DNA of 64,000 nucleotides from Antarcticimicrobium sp040365005 (GTDB lineage: Bacteria > Pseudomonadota > Alphaproteobacteria > Rhodobacterales > Rhodobacteraceae), in NCBI RefSeq assembly GCF_040365005.1, contig NZ_BAABWV010000001.1, positions 310,001 through 374,000 of the forward strand. Direction: 5' to 3'. Shown here piece by piece: positions 54,708 through 63,731 of the stretch (position 1 is its first letter; every line of letters starts with the position of its first letter). The notes under the pieces are model-generated. The model was not told the DNA's origin, searched no databases, and worked only from the letters and a program-made list of their open reading frames with translations. Position numbers and translations under genes: made by a program.

Positions 54708-55580
54708 ATGACCGAGATGCGCCCCGTGACTGATCCAGCGACCGATCCCGCAACCGATGCCACCCCCGTCAAGGCCCCCACCCTGCCCGACGCCCAGACG
54801 GTGACCTTCGTCAAACATTGGACCGACCGGCTGTTCTCCTTCCGGGTGACGCGGCCCGCCTCGCTGCGGTTCCGCTCCGGCGAATTCGTGATGATCGGGC
54901 TGATGGGCGATCCCGACCCAAAGACCGGCAAGCAGAAACCGCTGCTGCGCGCCTATTCCATCGCCTCGCCGTCCTGGGACGAGGAGTTGGAGTTCTACTC
55001 GATCAAGGTGCCCGACGGCCCGCTGACCTCGCGGCTCCAGCACATCGAAGCGGGCGACGAGATCATCCTGCGCCCCAAGCCCGTTGGCACGCTGGTGCAT
55101 GACGCGCTCCTGCCGGGCAAGCGGATCTGGCTGTTCGCCACCGGCACCGGCATCGCCCCCTTCGCCAGCCTGCTGCGCGACCCGCAGACCTATGAGGATT
55201 ACGACGAGGTGATCCTGACCCACACCTGCCGCCAGGTCGAAGAGTTGCAATTCGGCAAGGAGCTGATCGACAGCATCCGCAGCGACGAGTTGCTGGCCGA
55301 ACTGATCGGCGAGGGTTTTCACGACAAGCTGCGGTATTACCCCACCACCACCCGCGAAGAGAGCCCCAAGATGGGCCGCATCACCGACCTGATGCGCAAG
55401 GGCGAGGTGTTCGAGGATCTCGGCGTCGATCCGATCAACCCCGACAACGACCGCGCCATGGTCTGCGGCAACCTCGCCTTCAACCTCGAGATCAAGGAGA
55501 TGCTCGAGGGCTACGGGCTGGAAGAGGGCGCCAACTCCAAGCCGGCGCAATACGTGGTCGAAAAGGCGTTTCTCGACTGA
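54708..55580 (+). CDS. fpr: Ferredoxin--NADP+ reductase
   Basis: This FAD enzyme moves electrons between NADPH and ferredoxin or flavodoxin. The flavin site is LLRAYSIASPSWDEELEFYS, the NADP fold GTGIAPFASLLRDP, followed by THTCRQVEEL, and the C-terminus VEKAFLD is typical of the bacterial FPR subclass. The 290-residue form starts with a short low-complexity tail (DPATDPATDATP). A clear AAGGAAA site precedes 54708. Its place 132 bases after the sulfate operon makes it a candidate electron source for sulfite reductase. Confidence 0.93.
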   Translation: MTEMRPVTDPATDPATDATPVKAPTLPDAQTVTFVKHWTDRLFSFRVTRPASLRFRSGEFVMIGLMGDPDPKTGKQKPLLRAYSIASPSWDEELEFYSIKVPDGPLTSRLQHIEAGDEIILRPKPVGTLVHDALLPGKRIWLFATGTGIAPFASLLRDPQTYEDYDEVILTHTCRQVEELQFGKELIDSIRSDELLAELIGEGFHDKLRYYPTTTREESPKMGRITDLMRKGEVFEDLGVDPINPDNDRAMVCGNLAFNLEIKEMLEGYGLEEGANSKPAQYVVEKAFLD

Positions 55581-55768
55581 TCCCGCGCGCGCTGTCGCCG
55601 GCCCGGCGGCGCCACTGTTCCCCGGTCGCGAGAGACGACGTTCATCGTCGCATCATCGAGAACAGCCCGCCTCTTCGAACCAGGGGCGACCCGCCAAAAC
55701 ATGGCAAATCAACAGAGCGATGGAAACGCCATCGTTTCTTGCTGGAGTCATGTCCAGACGAAGAAATT

Positions 55769-55787
55769 GAGTATTTGGAAAGAGAAG
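55769..55787 (-). repeat. Repeat-like element, copy 2
   Basis: CTTCTCTTTCCAAATACTC on the minus strand matches 53407-53425 except at two central bases. It lies in the 264-base gap 55581-55844 after fpr, about 60 bases past the HNH gene stop. The rest of that gap shows small hairpins only. Confidence 0.6.
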
Positions 55788-55844
55788 AAGGGGGCTTTCC
55801 TGCCGTCGCCGCGAAGCCGCCTCATGGCGGCAGGCGCCGCGGTT

Positions 55845-56429
55845 TCAGGCCTCCAGCTCTGCGTCCCAGTAAAGAAAGTCCATCCAGCTTTCGTGCAGCA
55901 GGTTGGGCGGGAACTTTCGCCCGGTATTGCGCAGCTCCTCGGCCCCGGGCTGACGCGGCGGGCGGCGCAGCGACATGCCGGCACGGCGCAGCGACTTGGA
56001 CCCCTTTTTCAGGTTGCAGGGCGAACAGGCCGCGACCACGTTTTCCCAGCTGGTGACGCCACCGGCGGCGCGCGGCACCACGTGGTCAAAGGTCAGGTCG
56101 CCCTTGGCGCCACAGTACTGGCAGCGGAATTCGTCCCTCAGAAATAAATTAAAGCGCGTGAAGGCCACGCGCTTTTGAGGTTTGACGTAATCTTTCAGGA
56201 CCACCACGCTGGGCATCCTGATGCTGGTACTGGGACTGTGCACGAAGTCGTCGTATTCGGCGACGATATCCACACGGTCAAGCCAGGCCGCCTTGATCGC
56301 CTCCTGCCAGGACCACAGCGATAATGGGTAGTAGGACAGCGGCCGGTAATCCGCGTTCAGGACCAGCGCCGGGTGCTGTTTCAGGGCCCCGGGCCGTCGT
56401 ACAAAATCCGATCTGAAATCGCCGTCCAT
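55845..56429 (-). CDS. HNH endonuclease family protein
   Basis: This protein has an HNH nuclease domain. The metal-binding cysteines CQYCG and CSPCN flank the catalytic DHVVPRAAGG, followed by SWENVVAAC. An N-terminal domain (ALVLNADYRPLSYYPLSLWS) precedes it, as in the widespread cellular HNH family of unknown role. The 194-residue start at 56429 follows a CTCAGG site. There are no mobile-element features around it, so a housekeeping or repair role is more likely than an intron or phage origin. Confidence 0.9.
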   Translation of the reverse strand: MDGDFRSDFVRRPGALKQHPALVLNADYRPLSYYPLSLWSWQEAIKAAWLDRVDIVAEYDDFVHSPSTSIRMPSVVVLKDYVKPQKRVAFTRFNLFLRDEFRCQYCGAKGDLTFDHVVPRAAGGVTSWENVVAACSPCNLKKGSKSLRRAGMSLRRPPRQPGAEELRNTGRKFPPNLLHESWMDFLYWDAELEA

Positions 56430-56648
56430 CACCTGAGTCCGCCCTCGTCCTGTCCGCCTGTTTCCCGACGCCAGGACGGGGAACCCCGCCCCAGCCTCAT
56501 CTTGACTATATATCGTGGTTGACCTCTGGCAAGCACAGATTAACCACTACATGTCGCAACAGCGATACGCTGCCCGGATGACAGGCAGATGACAGTTATC
56601 CACAAGCGGGACATTTCCTTTTCACCGCGGCTGCGCTAGGGCGGCGGC

Positions 56649-57224
56649 ATGACCCGGCTGATCCGTTTCAACAAACCGCATGACGTGCTGCCCCAGTTCA
56701 CCGACCGGGGCAGCGAAGGCAGCCCGCGCAGGACGCTGTCGGATTTCATCGACCTGCCCGGGGTCTATCCCGCCGGGCGGCTAGACCGCGACAGCGAGGG
56801 GCTGATGCTGCTGACCGATGACGGGCGGCTGCAGGCGCGCATCACCGATCCTCGGCACAAGATGGAAAAGACCTACCTCGTGCAGGTCGAGGGGCTGCCC
56901 GACGCCACCGCGCTGGCAGCGTTGCGCGATGGAGTCGAGCTGAAGGACGGCCGCACACGGCCCGCGAAAGCGCGGCGGATCGAGGCGCCAAAGGCCCTCT
57001 GGCCGCGCGATCCGCCGATCCGAGTGCGCAAGAGCGTGCCCGATTGCTGGATCGAACTGACCCTGCGCGAGGGGCGCAACCGGCAGGTGCGGCGGATGAC
57101 GGCCGCGGTGGGTCACCCCACCCTGCGGCTGATCCGCTGGCGCATCGGGCCGTGGACGCTGGACGGGCTGGCCCCGGGCGCGTGGGAGGACCTGCCGCCC
57201 CCTGACAGGCGCGCCGCCCGCTGA
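56649..57224 (+). CDS. rluE: Ribosomal large-subunit pseudouridine synthase E
   Basis: This enzyme converts a uridine in 23S rRNA to pseudouridine (U2457 in E. coli). The catalytic Asp is in YPAGRLDRDSEGLMLLTDDG. Further family signatures are KTYLVQVEG, TLREGRNRQVRRMTAAVGHP and LIRWRIGP. The 191-residue product begins directly with the core (RLIRFNKPHDVLPQFTD) and lacks an S4 domain, which fits RluE. A VOC gene starts 12 bases after its stop. Confidence 0.93.
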   Translation: MTRLIRFNKPHDVLPQFTDRGSEGSPRRTLSDFIDLPGVYPAGRLDRDSEGLMLLTDDGRLQARITDPRHKMEKTYLVQVEGLPDATALAALRDGVELKDGRTRPAKARRIEAPKALWPRDPPIRVRKSVPDCWIELTLREGRNRQVRRMTAAVGHPTLRLIRWRIGPWTLDGLAPGAWEDLPPPDRRAAR

Positions 57225-57236
57225 TACACTGTGGTC

Positions 57237-57677
57237 ATGACCCGAACCTCTTCCCTTCCCCCCGCACCTGCCCCCGGCGCCGTGCTGGAAACCGGGCTTT
57301 ATGCCGCCGATCTCGATGCGGCCGAGGCGTTCTATGGCCGGCTGCTGGGGCTGGAGCGGATCACGCGCGACGGCAATCGCCACGTGTTTTTCCGCGTCGG
57401 GCCCGGTATGCTGCTGATCTTCAACCCTGAGGAGACCGAGACCGACACCGGCACCACGACGATGCCGGTGCCACCCCACGGGGCGCGCGGACCCGGGCAC
57501 ATGTGTTTTGCCATGGAGCGCGACGAGATCGCGGCGATGCGCGCCCGGCTGCTGGCGGCGGGGCTGGAGATCGACGCGGAGTTCGACTGGCCGAATGGCG
57601 CGCACTCACTCTATGTCCGCGACCCCGACGGCAACTCGGTCGAGTTCGCCGAGCCGCGCCTGTGGCAGGACGATTGA
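57237..57677 (+). CDS. VOC-family (glyoxalase/dioxygenase fold) protein
   Basis: This small metal-binding-fold protein of the vicinal-oxygen-chelate superfamily has no assignable substrate. Paired beta-alpha modules are visible: ETGLYAADLDAAEAFYGRLL with VGPGMLLIFNPEE, and GHMCFAMERDEIAAM with VRDPDGNSVEFAEP. The possible metal ligands His and Glu (GHMCF, NSVEFAE) are present. The 146-residue start at 57237 is preferred over GTG at 57231. It is probably co-transcribed with rluE. Confidence 0.85.
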   Translation: MTRTSSLPPAPAPGAVLETGLYAADLDAAEAFYGRLLGLERITRDGNRHVFFRVGPGMLLIFNPEETETDTGTTTMPVPPHGARGPGHMCFAMERDEIAAMRARLLAAGLEIDAEFDWPNGAHSLYVRDPDGNSVEFAEPRLWQDD

Positions 57678-57741
57678 TCATGCGCAAGGACGGGCGGCGC
57701 TTGACCGACTAACTTGGGGAGATCCGGCAAGGAGATCCCCG

Positions 57742-59307
57742 ATGACCGAGTCCCCTGCCCTGCACTACATGGTCGGCGGCGGGATCGCCGCGCTGGCGGC
57801 GGCATCCGCCCTGATCCGCGATGCCGGCGTTGCCGGCGAGACGATCCGCATCCTCGACGACCGGTCCCGGCCCGGCGGCGCCCTTGATGGCGCCGGAGAG
57901 GCGACCTGGGGGTACCTCACCCGGGGCGGGCGGATGTTCGAGCCGAATTTCCTCAACACGCTTGACCTGCTGTCGCAGGTCCCGGCCCCCGACATGCCCG
58001 ACCGCAGCGTGACCGAGGATATCCTGGCCTTCAACGCCGAGGTACAGGCCGGATCCAACTGTCGGCTGATCGCGGCGGGGCAGCCGGCGGACATGACGCA
58101 CCTGGGCCTCGCGGCGGTGGATATCGTGGCGTTGAACCGGCTGATGCTGACCGGCGAGCACAGCCTCGGCGCGCGCACCATCGGATCATGCTTCGGGCGC
58201 GCCTTTTTCGACAGCAATTTCTGGATCATGTGGTCGAGCATGTTCTCGTTCCAGCCGTGGCACGCGGCCGTTGAGATGCGGCGCTATCTGCGGCGTTTCC
58301 TTCACCTGTTCCCTGGCTTCGCCCGGATCGAGGGGATCCTGCGCACCCGCTACAACCAGTATGACAGCGTGATCGCCCCGCTGGAGGGTTGGTTGCGTGA
58401 CCAGGGCGTGCGTTTCGACAGCGGCGCGGTCGTCACCGGACTCGAGATCGAAGGCACCGAGGCCCGCCGCGACGTGACCGCGATCACGCTGTCGGAGGGC
58501 GCGCATATCCCGGTTCGGCCCGGGGACCGGGTGTTCCTCACGCTGGGGTCGATGACCGATGGCGCCACCTATGGCACCAATGCCGCCGCACCTCCGCTGA
58601 CGCCCGGCCCGACGCCCGCTCTTGATCTATGGCACGCCCTGGCCCGGCAGCATTCCGGCTTTGGCACGCCGAACACCTTTGCGGGGGATATCGAGAAAAC
58701 CGCCTGGACCTCGTTCACGGTGACCCTGGACCGACCGGAATTCCGCGACCACATCGAGACCCTGACCGACAATGAGACGGGCACCGGCGGTCTGGTGACC
58801 ATCCGCGACAGCGCGTGGCTTTTGTCCTTCGTGCTGTTCAACCAGCCCCATTTCCGGACCCAGCCAGAGGGCACCACGGTGTTCTGGGGCTATGGGCTGC
58901 GCGGCGACCGTGACGGCGATTTCGTATCCAACCCGATGTGGCAGGCAAGCGGCGACCAGATCCTCTCCGAGCTGTGCTGGCAGTTGCGCCTGTCCCCTGA
59001 TGCGCGTCGCTGGTTCGATGGCGCGCGGATTCTGCCCTGTCGGATGCCCTATATCACCAGCCAGTTCATGCCGCGCCGGCGCGGCGACCGGCCTGCGGTG
59101 CGTCCGAAGGGGGCGGGAAACTTCGCCCTGATGGGGCAGTTCGTCGAACAGCCGCTCGATACCGTCTTTACCGTCGAATATTCGGTGCGCAGCGCGCGGG
59201 CAGCGGTTCACGCCCTGACCGGGCGGGGCGCGCCGATCCCGGTCAGGCGCAGCGACCGCGATCCGCGCGCCCTGCTGCGCGCGGCCCGTGTTCTGATGGA
59301 GGTCTGA
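57742..59307 (+). CDS. ohyA: Oleate hydratase (myosin-cross-reactive antigen family)
   Basis: This FAD-dependent enzyme adds water to the cis-9 double bond of unsaturated fatty acids. The flavin motif is YMVGGGIAALAAASALIRDA with DDRSRPGGALDG. Family blocks are NFWIMWSSMFSFQPWHAAVE, then RTRYNQYDSVIAPLEGWL and a TLGSMTDGATYG segment. The 521-residue length is slightly shorter than the 560-650 of Gram-positive enzymes. The start at 57742 follows AAGGAG. No operon partner is evident. Confidence 0.92.
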   Translation: MTESPALHYMVGGGIAALAAASALIRDAGVAGETIRILDDRSRPGGALDGAGEATWGYLTRGGRMFEPNFLNTLDLLSQVPAPDMPDRSVTEDILAFNAEVQAGSNCRLIAAGQPADMTHLGLAAVDIVALNRLMLTGEHSLGARTIGSCFGRAFFDSNFWIMWSSMFSFQPWHAAVEMRRYLRRFLHLFPGFARIEGILRTRYNQYDSVIAPLEGWLRDQGVRFDSGAVVTGLEIEGTEARRDVTAITLSEGAHIPVRPGDRVFLTLGSMTDGATYGTNAAAPPLTPGPTPALDLWHALARQHSGFGTPNTFAGDIEKTAWTSFTVTLDRPEFRDHIETLTDNETGTGGLVTIRDSAWLLSFVLFNQPHFRTQPEGTTVFWGYGLRGDRDGDFVSNPMWQASGDQILSELCWQLRLSPDARRWFDGARILPCRMPYITSQFMPRRRGDRPAVRPKGAGNFALMGQFVEQPLDTVFTVEYSVRSARAAVHALTGRGAPIPVRRSDRDPRALLRAARVLMEV

Positions 59308-59400
59308 TATCTGAACGGCGGCTCACCCCGTCGGGGTCTTTTGCGCCGCGCCGCCCCGGTCCGGGGCGACCTCGAATGTGCCGGTTACGACCAGCCGGGA

Positions 59401-60066
59401 TCACAGCCCCAGCTTGTCGCGCATGAAGGCCAGCGCCACGCTCAGCCCGTCGGGCGCGATGCCGTGGCCGGTGCCCTTCATCACATGGGCAAAGACATCC
59501 TTGAACCCGGCCTCCTGCAGCGCCTCGGCGGTCTCCGGAAGCGATTGCGGCGGCACCATGTCGTCCTGGTCGCCATGCACCAGCAGCACGGGCATCCGGC
59601 TGACCACCTCGTCCTTGAGGGTCTCGGGGCTGAGCAGACGCCCGGAGAAGGCCACGATGCCGGCCACCGCATCCTCGCGCCGGGGGGCGACATGCAGGCT
59701 CATCATCGTGCCTTGGGAAAAGCCGAACAACACCACCTGTTCGGGCAGCACGTCCTCGTCGACCATCAGCGCGTCGAGAAAGGCGTTGATGTCCTCGACC
59801 GCCGCCCGCATCCCGCGCTCGGCCTCTTCCTCGCTCGAGCCGTCAAGCCAGGGGATCGGGAACCACTGGAAGCCATAGGGCGCGCCGGCGCAATTCTCCG
59901 GCGCGTCGGGCGCCACGAAAAGCGTGTCGGGCAGATGCTCGCCCAGCGGATCGGCCAGCCCCAGCAGGTCGGCGCCATTGGCACCGTAGCCATGCAGAAA
60001 CACCACGATCGAGCGCGTCTGCCCCGACAGCGGCCCCTTGCGGCCGGCGTTCAATACTCGTGTCAT
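59401..60066 (-). CDS. Alpha/beta hydrolase, phospholipase/carboxylesterase family
   Basis: This cytoplasmic esterase belongs to the acyl-protein-thioesterase-like group. The oxyanion region is VVFLHGYGANGADL, the nucleophile is in LFGFSQGTMMSLH, and the Asp and His are in VHGDQDDMVPP and GTGHGIAPDG. The 221-residue length is typical. Its start overlaps the stop of the glycosylase gene by 4 bases (ATGA), so the two are co-translated. The substrate is unknown. Confidence 0.9.
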   Translation of the reverse strand: MTRVLNAGRKGPLSGQTRSIVVFLHGYGANGADLLGLADPLGEHLPDTLFVAPDAPENCAGAPYGFQWFPIPWLDGSSEEEAERGMRAAVEDINAFLDALMVDEDVLPEQVVLFGFSQGTMMSLHVAPRREDAVAGIVAFSGRLLSPETLKDEVVSRMPVLLVHGDQDDMVPPQSLPETAEALQEAGFKDVFAHVMKGTGHGIAPDGLSVALAFMRDKLGL

Positions 60067-60695
60067 CGGATCCCTTCCCTGTCCTTGGCCACGCGGTAAT
60101 AGGCCCACAGAAGCCGCGCCGCAACCGAGCGCCAGGGCGCCCAGTCCTCGGCCATCCGGCGCAAGACCCGTTCGCGCGGACGCTCGGGCAGATCGAACAG
60201 CAGCCGAGCCGATTCCTGCAAGGCCAGATCGCCGGGGGCAAAGACATCGGCGCGACCAAGGCTGAACATCGCGTAGATTTCCGCCGTCCACACCCCGATC
60301 CCCGGAACCTGCGTCAGGGTCGCGATCACCGCCTCGGTGGGGGCGCCGCGCAGGGCGGCGTAGTTGATCCGCGCCTCGGCCAGCGCCCTTGCATAGCGGA
60401 TCTTTTGCCGGCTGAGCCCGACGGCGCGCAGATCCTCGTCGCTGGCCCACCCGATCTTGCGCGGGCCGGTCAGCCGCGCCGCCTGCATCCGCCCCCAGAT
60501 CGCATTGGCCGAGGCGACGCTGACCTGCTGGCTGACGATGGCCGACAGAAGCTGCGCAAAGCCGTCCGGTCGCAGCCGCAGCGGCAGCGGTCCGGTCTGC
60601 GCCAGCGCCCGCGCCAGCCGCGGATCGCGCGCGGCAAGCCAGGCCGCCCCCTCGGCGACGCAATCGGCGGTTTCGATGATCCGTCCCGTGGTCAT
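60063..60695 (-). CDS. DNA-3-methyladenine glycosylase II (AlkA-type, HhH-GPD)
   Basis: This base-excision enzyme removes alkylated bases from DNA. The helix-hairpin-helix is LTQVPGIGVWTAEIYAMF and the catalytic Asp lies in DVFAPGDLALQ. The segment AQLLSAIVSQQVSVASANAI is the usual start of the domain. The 210-residue length means that only the glycosylase domain is present, without the N-terminal AlkA extension or an Ada domain. The start at 60695 lacks a strong ribosome site. Confidence 0.9.
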   Translation of the reverse strand: MTTGRIIETADCVAEGAAWLAARDPRLARALAQTGPLPLRLRPDGFAQLLSAIVSQQVSVASANAIWGRMQAARLTGPRKIGWASDEDLRAVGLSRQKIRYARALAEARINYAALRGAPTEAVIATLTQVPGIGVWTAEIYAMFSLGRADVFAPGDLALQESARLLFDLPERPRERVLRRMAEDWAPWRSVAARLLWAYYRVAKDREGIR

Positions 60696-60770
60696 GCCCG
60701 GACCATAGGAATTGTATCGACACAGGCAAGCCGTCTTGTGTCCCTTCACATTCACCGATACGCAAGCGTC

Positions 60771-61991
60771 ATGCATGATATCGACGACAAAAAAGCCAAG
60801 CGAAACGTGGCCGTCCTGGTCGCCGCCCAGGCCCTGCTGGGGGCGCAGATGCCCATGATCTTTACCGTCGGCGGGCTGGCGGGCCAGTCGCTGGCCAGCA
60901 ATGCCTGCCTGGCGACGCTGCCGATCTCGCTCATCGTTCTGGGCTCGATGATGGCGGCGACCCCGGTCTCGGCGATCATGCAGAAATGGGGCCGCCGGGC
61001 GGGCTTCATGCTGGGGGCCACGGCTGGGGCGACCGGCGGGGCGATCGGGGCCTATGGCCTGTACCTCGCATCGTTCCCGGTGTTCCTGCTGGGCAGCCTG
61101 ATCACCGGCATCTACATGAGCGCGCACGGATTTTACCGCTTTGCCGCCGCCGACACCGCCTCGGAGACGTTTCGCCCCAAGGCGATTTCCTACGTGATGG
61201 CCGGCGGGCTGTTGTCGGCCGTGATCGGGCCGCAACTGGTCAAGGTCACCTCGCAGGCGATGGTGATCCCCTTCCTCGGCACCTATCTTGCCGTGATCGG
61301 TGTGAATGTCGTCGGCTCGCTGCTGTTCCTGCTTCTCAACATCCCCAAACCGAAAGCACCGGCGGCAGATGCGCCGCGCGGCCGCACACGGTGGGAGCTG
61401 ATCACCACCCCCCGTATCCTGGTGGCGGTGATCTGCGCCATGGTGTCCTACGCGCTGATGAACCTGGTGATGACCTCCACGCCGCTGGCGGTGGTCGGCT
61501 GCGGCTTCGAACAGAACAGCGCCGCCGACGTAGTCACCAGCCACGTCCTGGCAATGTACATCCCGTCGTTCTTCACCGGACACCTGATCGCCCGCTTCGG
61601 GGTGGAAAAGATCATGGCGGCGGGGCTTGTCATCCTGGCCGGGGCCGGTGCGGTGGCGCTGAACGGGGTGGAACTGGAGAACTTCTTCATCGCGCTGGTG
61701 CTGCTGGGGCTGGGCTGGAACTTTGGTTTCATCGGCGCCACCACCATGCTGGCCGGCGCGCATGAGCCGCATGAACGCGGCCGGATGCAGGGGCTGAACG
61801 ACCTGCTGGTGTTCGGCGGGGTCACCATGGCCTCGCTGGCCTCGGGCGGGCTGATGAACTGTTCAGGCGGCACCGCGCAGGAGGGCTGGACCGCCGTGAA
61901 CATGGCGATGGGTCCGTTCCTGATGCTGGCCGGCGGCGCGCTGCTGTGGCTGATGTTCCAGCCCGAACAAGGTCGCACGCGCGATACCTGA
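60771..61991 (+). CDS. Major facilitator superfamily transporter
   Basis: This inner-membrane transporter of the MFS fold has no assignable substrate. About twelve hydrophobic segments are visible in 406 residues, with the loop 2-3 motif reduced to MQKWGRRAGFMLG. The first residues are hydrophilic (MHDIDDKKAKRNVAV). It is divergent from the glycosylase gene by 75 bases and convergent with the phytoene-synthase-like gene, with only 5 bases between the stops. Confidence 0.88.
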   Translation: MHDIDDKKAKRNVAVLVAAQALLGAQMPMIFTVGGLAGQSLASNACLATLPISLIVLGSMMAATPVSAIMQKWGRRAGFMLGATAGATGGAIGAYGLYLASFPVFLLGSLITGIYMSAHGFYRFAAADTASETFRPKAISYVMAGGLLSAVIGPQLVKVTSQAMVIPFLGTYLAVIGVNVVGSLLFLLLNIPKPKAPAADAPRGRTRWELITTPRILVAVICAMVSYALMNLVMTSTPLAVVGCGFEQNSAADVVTSHVLAMYIPSFFTGHLIARFGVEKIMAAGLVILAGAGAVALNGVELENFFIALVLLGLGWNFGFIGATTMLAGAHEPHERGRMQGLNDLLVFGGVTMASLASGGLMNCSGGTAQEGWTAVNMAMGPFLMLAGGALLWLMFQPEQGRTRDT

Positions 61992-61996
61992 GCTTA

Positions 61997-62776
61997 CTAC
62001 CAGCGCCCAGAGGCGGCGCGCGCCATCAGCGTCAACCGCTTGCGCGCCTCGCTCTGGCCCAGCGTGCCCTGCGCCACCCGCGCCGGTTCCTGCTGCGCCT
62101 GCCGCAGAATGACACCGGTCTGCCACCCCGACAGCAACGCCGGGCGTGCCCCGGGCGAGATCGCACCGCGCGCCGCCCTTGCGCGCGACAGGTGATCGAG
62201 GCCACGTTCGGCCAGCGCCCGCACCGCTTCGGGCCGCCCGTCCAGCAGGGGAATGCGCCCGCGCGCCTCAAGCTCGGGCACCGCGCGCAACCAGTTGGCC
62301 AACCCGGTGGCAAAGCCGAAATCGCGCACCACACGCTCCTCGGCCGCGCCCAGCATACTGGCCGCCGCCCAGAGCAGGCTGCCGGCACTCTGGTCGATGT
62401 AGCGGTCGAAATGGGCAGCATCCTCGAAGGGATCACGATATATATCCCAACGCCTTACGGCAACATGCTCATCCATCGCCGCCGCCAGTTTCGGCGTCAT
62501 CACCGCACCCAGCGGCGTCACAACCTCGTGCCGGCGCACGGGGCCACCGGCGGCGATCTCCTCCAGCGCGTCGCGCCACCATTGTAGCCGCATCTCGGCG
62601 ATCATCGCCTCTTGCGTGACCCAGGGCGCGCGCGACACCTCGACATTCATCGCGAACAGTGGAAACAGGGCCCGCCGCGCCGCCGGGGGGGCGGCCATGG
62701 TGGCGAGGAACCGGTCAGGATCGCCGCGCTGCACCAGCCCGGCACAGGCCGCCAGATCATCATTGGAGCTGGTCAA
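61997..62776 (-). CDS. Squalene/phytoene-synthase-fold protein without catalytic aspartates (NDUFAF6-like)
   Basis: The chain follows the squalene/phytoene synthase fold (FPLFAMNVEVSRAPWVTQEA, then RLQWWRDALEEI, then DQSAGSLLWAAASMLGA). However, both Asp-rich motifs that bind prenyl diphosphate are gone: the first region reads NVEVSRAPW, and the second ANWLRAVPELEARGRIPL instead of DxxxD. This resembles the mitochondrial complex I assembly factor NDUFAF6. The start is TTG at 62776 behind GGGAGAG inside the hydrolase gene, overlapping it by 17 bases. It is therefore unlikely to make carotenoids, and no crt genes are near. Confidence 0.82.
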   Translation of the reverse strand: MTSSNDDLAACAGLVQRGDPDRFLATMAAPPAARRALFPLFAMNVEVSRAPWVTQEAMIAEMRLQWWRDALEEIAAGGPVRRHEVVTPLGAVMTPKLAAAMDEHVAVRRWDIYRDPFEDAAHFDRYIDQSAGSLLWAAASMLGAAEERVVRDFGFATGLANWLRAVPELEARGRIPLLDGRPEAVRALAERGLDHLSRARAARGAISPGARPALLSGWQTGVILRQAQQEPARVAQGTLGQSEARKRLTLMARAASGRW

Positions 62777-63731
62777 GGTACTCTCCCATCAGGCGCGGGG
62801 TAACGGCGGCATTGATCACGCCCAGGTGGCTTACCCCCGGGATCAGGTGATAGGATCCGCCGGGATTGGCCGGGACCATCGTGGCCTGGAACCGGTCGGC
62901 GCGAAACGCCTCGTCGGCGTCACCCAAAACAAGAAGAAATGGAAGCAAGGCACTGATGTCCTTTAGGTAATCCGCCCTGGGCGCATAAGAAATATTGAGC
63001 CGGTAGCTATAGGCGCCCGTCATCTCGCCGCGCAGCCGTTCCGGCACGTTGAACTCGATCGCGGTCAGCCCGTTCAGCGCCCGGAAGCCGACCGCGTTGA
63101 GCATCGACAGACCGATGATCCGCCGCGTCAAGGGACGCGCCCAACCCCCTGAATTATTGCGCATTGTCGGCGCGTCGTACTTCAGGAACGGGGCCACCAG
63201 CATCGCGCCGTCCGGGCGCGGGGTTTGCGCCCCGCCGGCATAGCGGATCGCCAGCCCGCCGCCCGAGGAATGCCCGGCGAGGACGAACTTCTGCCCCGGT
63301 TCCAGATGCGCTCGGGCGAGGTCGGCGATATCCTCTTCCAACTGGCCGATATGGGTCACGTCGGGGGCCTTGGCCCGGCTGGCCCCGTGGCCACGCAGAT
63401 CCGGCAGGAGCACGGTGGCATGCGCCGACAGTGCCCCGGCCAGCCCGGCGTAATACAGCCCCTGCGCGCCGGAGCCGTGGATCAGCACCACCAGCGGCGT
63501 GCCTTCGGGGCCGGGAAACAGGCGATAGGCCAGTTCGACGCCGTCGCGCGCGGTATAGCTTTGCGGCTCGGGCGCGGAGATTGCGCCGCCCGGCTCCGGG
63601 AACGTCAGCCCGCCGCCCGCGAAGGGCTGCCCCGGCCGCTGCGACAGGATCAGCCCGCCGGCCACCGCCAGGTAAGCCGCCGCGCCGATCAGCGCGCTTC
63701 GCAGCAGGATCGGGGCGAGGCCGGAGATCAT
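62760..63731 (-). CDS. Membrane-anchored alpha/beta hydrolase (lysophospholipase-like)
   Basis: This serine hydrolase has an N-terminal membrane helix (ILLRSALIGAAAYLAVAGGL). The oxyanion region is VVLIHGSGAQGLYYAGLA, the nucleophile is in LAGHSSGGGLAIRYAGG, and the Asp and His are in LVLGDADEAF and PGVSHLGVI. The 323-residue length is normal. The start overlaps the citramalate synthase stop by 4 bases (ATGA). The substrate is unknown. Confidence 0.88.
   Translation of the reverse strand: MISGLAPILLRSALIGAAAYLAVAGGLILSQRPGQPFAGGGLTFPEPGGAISAPEPQSYTARDGVELAYRLFPGPEGTPLVVLIHGSGAQGLYYAGLAGALSAHATVLLPDLRGHGASRAKAPDVTHIGQLEEDIADLARAHLEPGQKFVLAGHSSGGGLAIRYAGGAQTPRPDGAMLVAPFLKYDAPTMRNNSGGWARPLTRRIIGLSMLNAVGFRALNGLTAIEFNVPERLRGEMTGAYSYRLNISYAPRADYLKDISALLPFLLVLGDADEAFRADRFQATMVPANPGGSYHLIPGVSHLGVINAAVTPRLMGEYLDQLQ

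Noticed and set aside
55845..56429. HNH gene as a sign of a mobile intron or prophage
   Set aside because: There is no intron, integrase, terminase or compositional break around it; it matches the widespread stand-alone cellular HNH family.
61997..62776. Carotenoid biosynthesis gene (crtB)
   Set aside because: The fold matches but both Asp-rich motifs are missing and no other crt gene is present.
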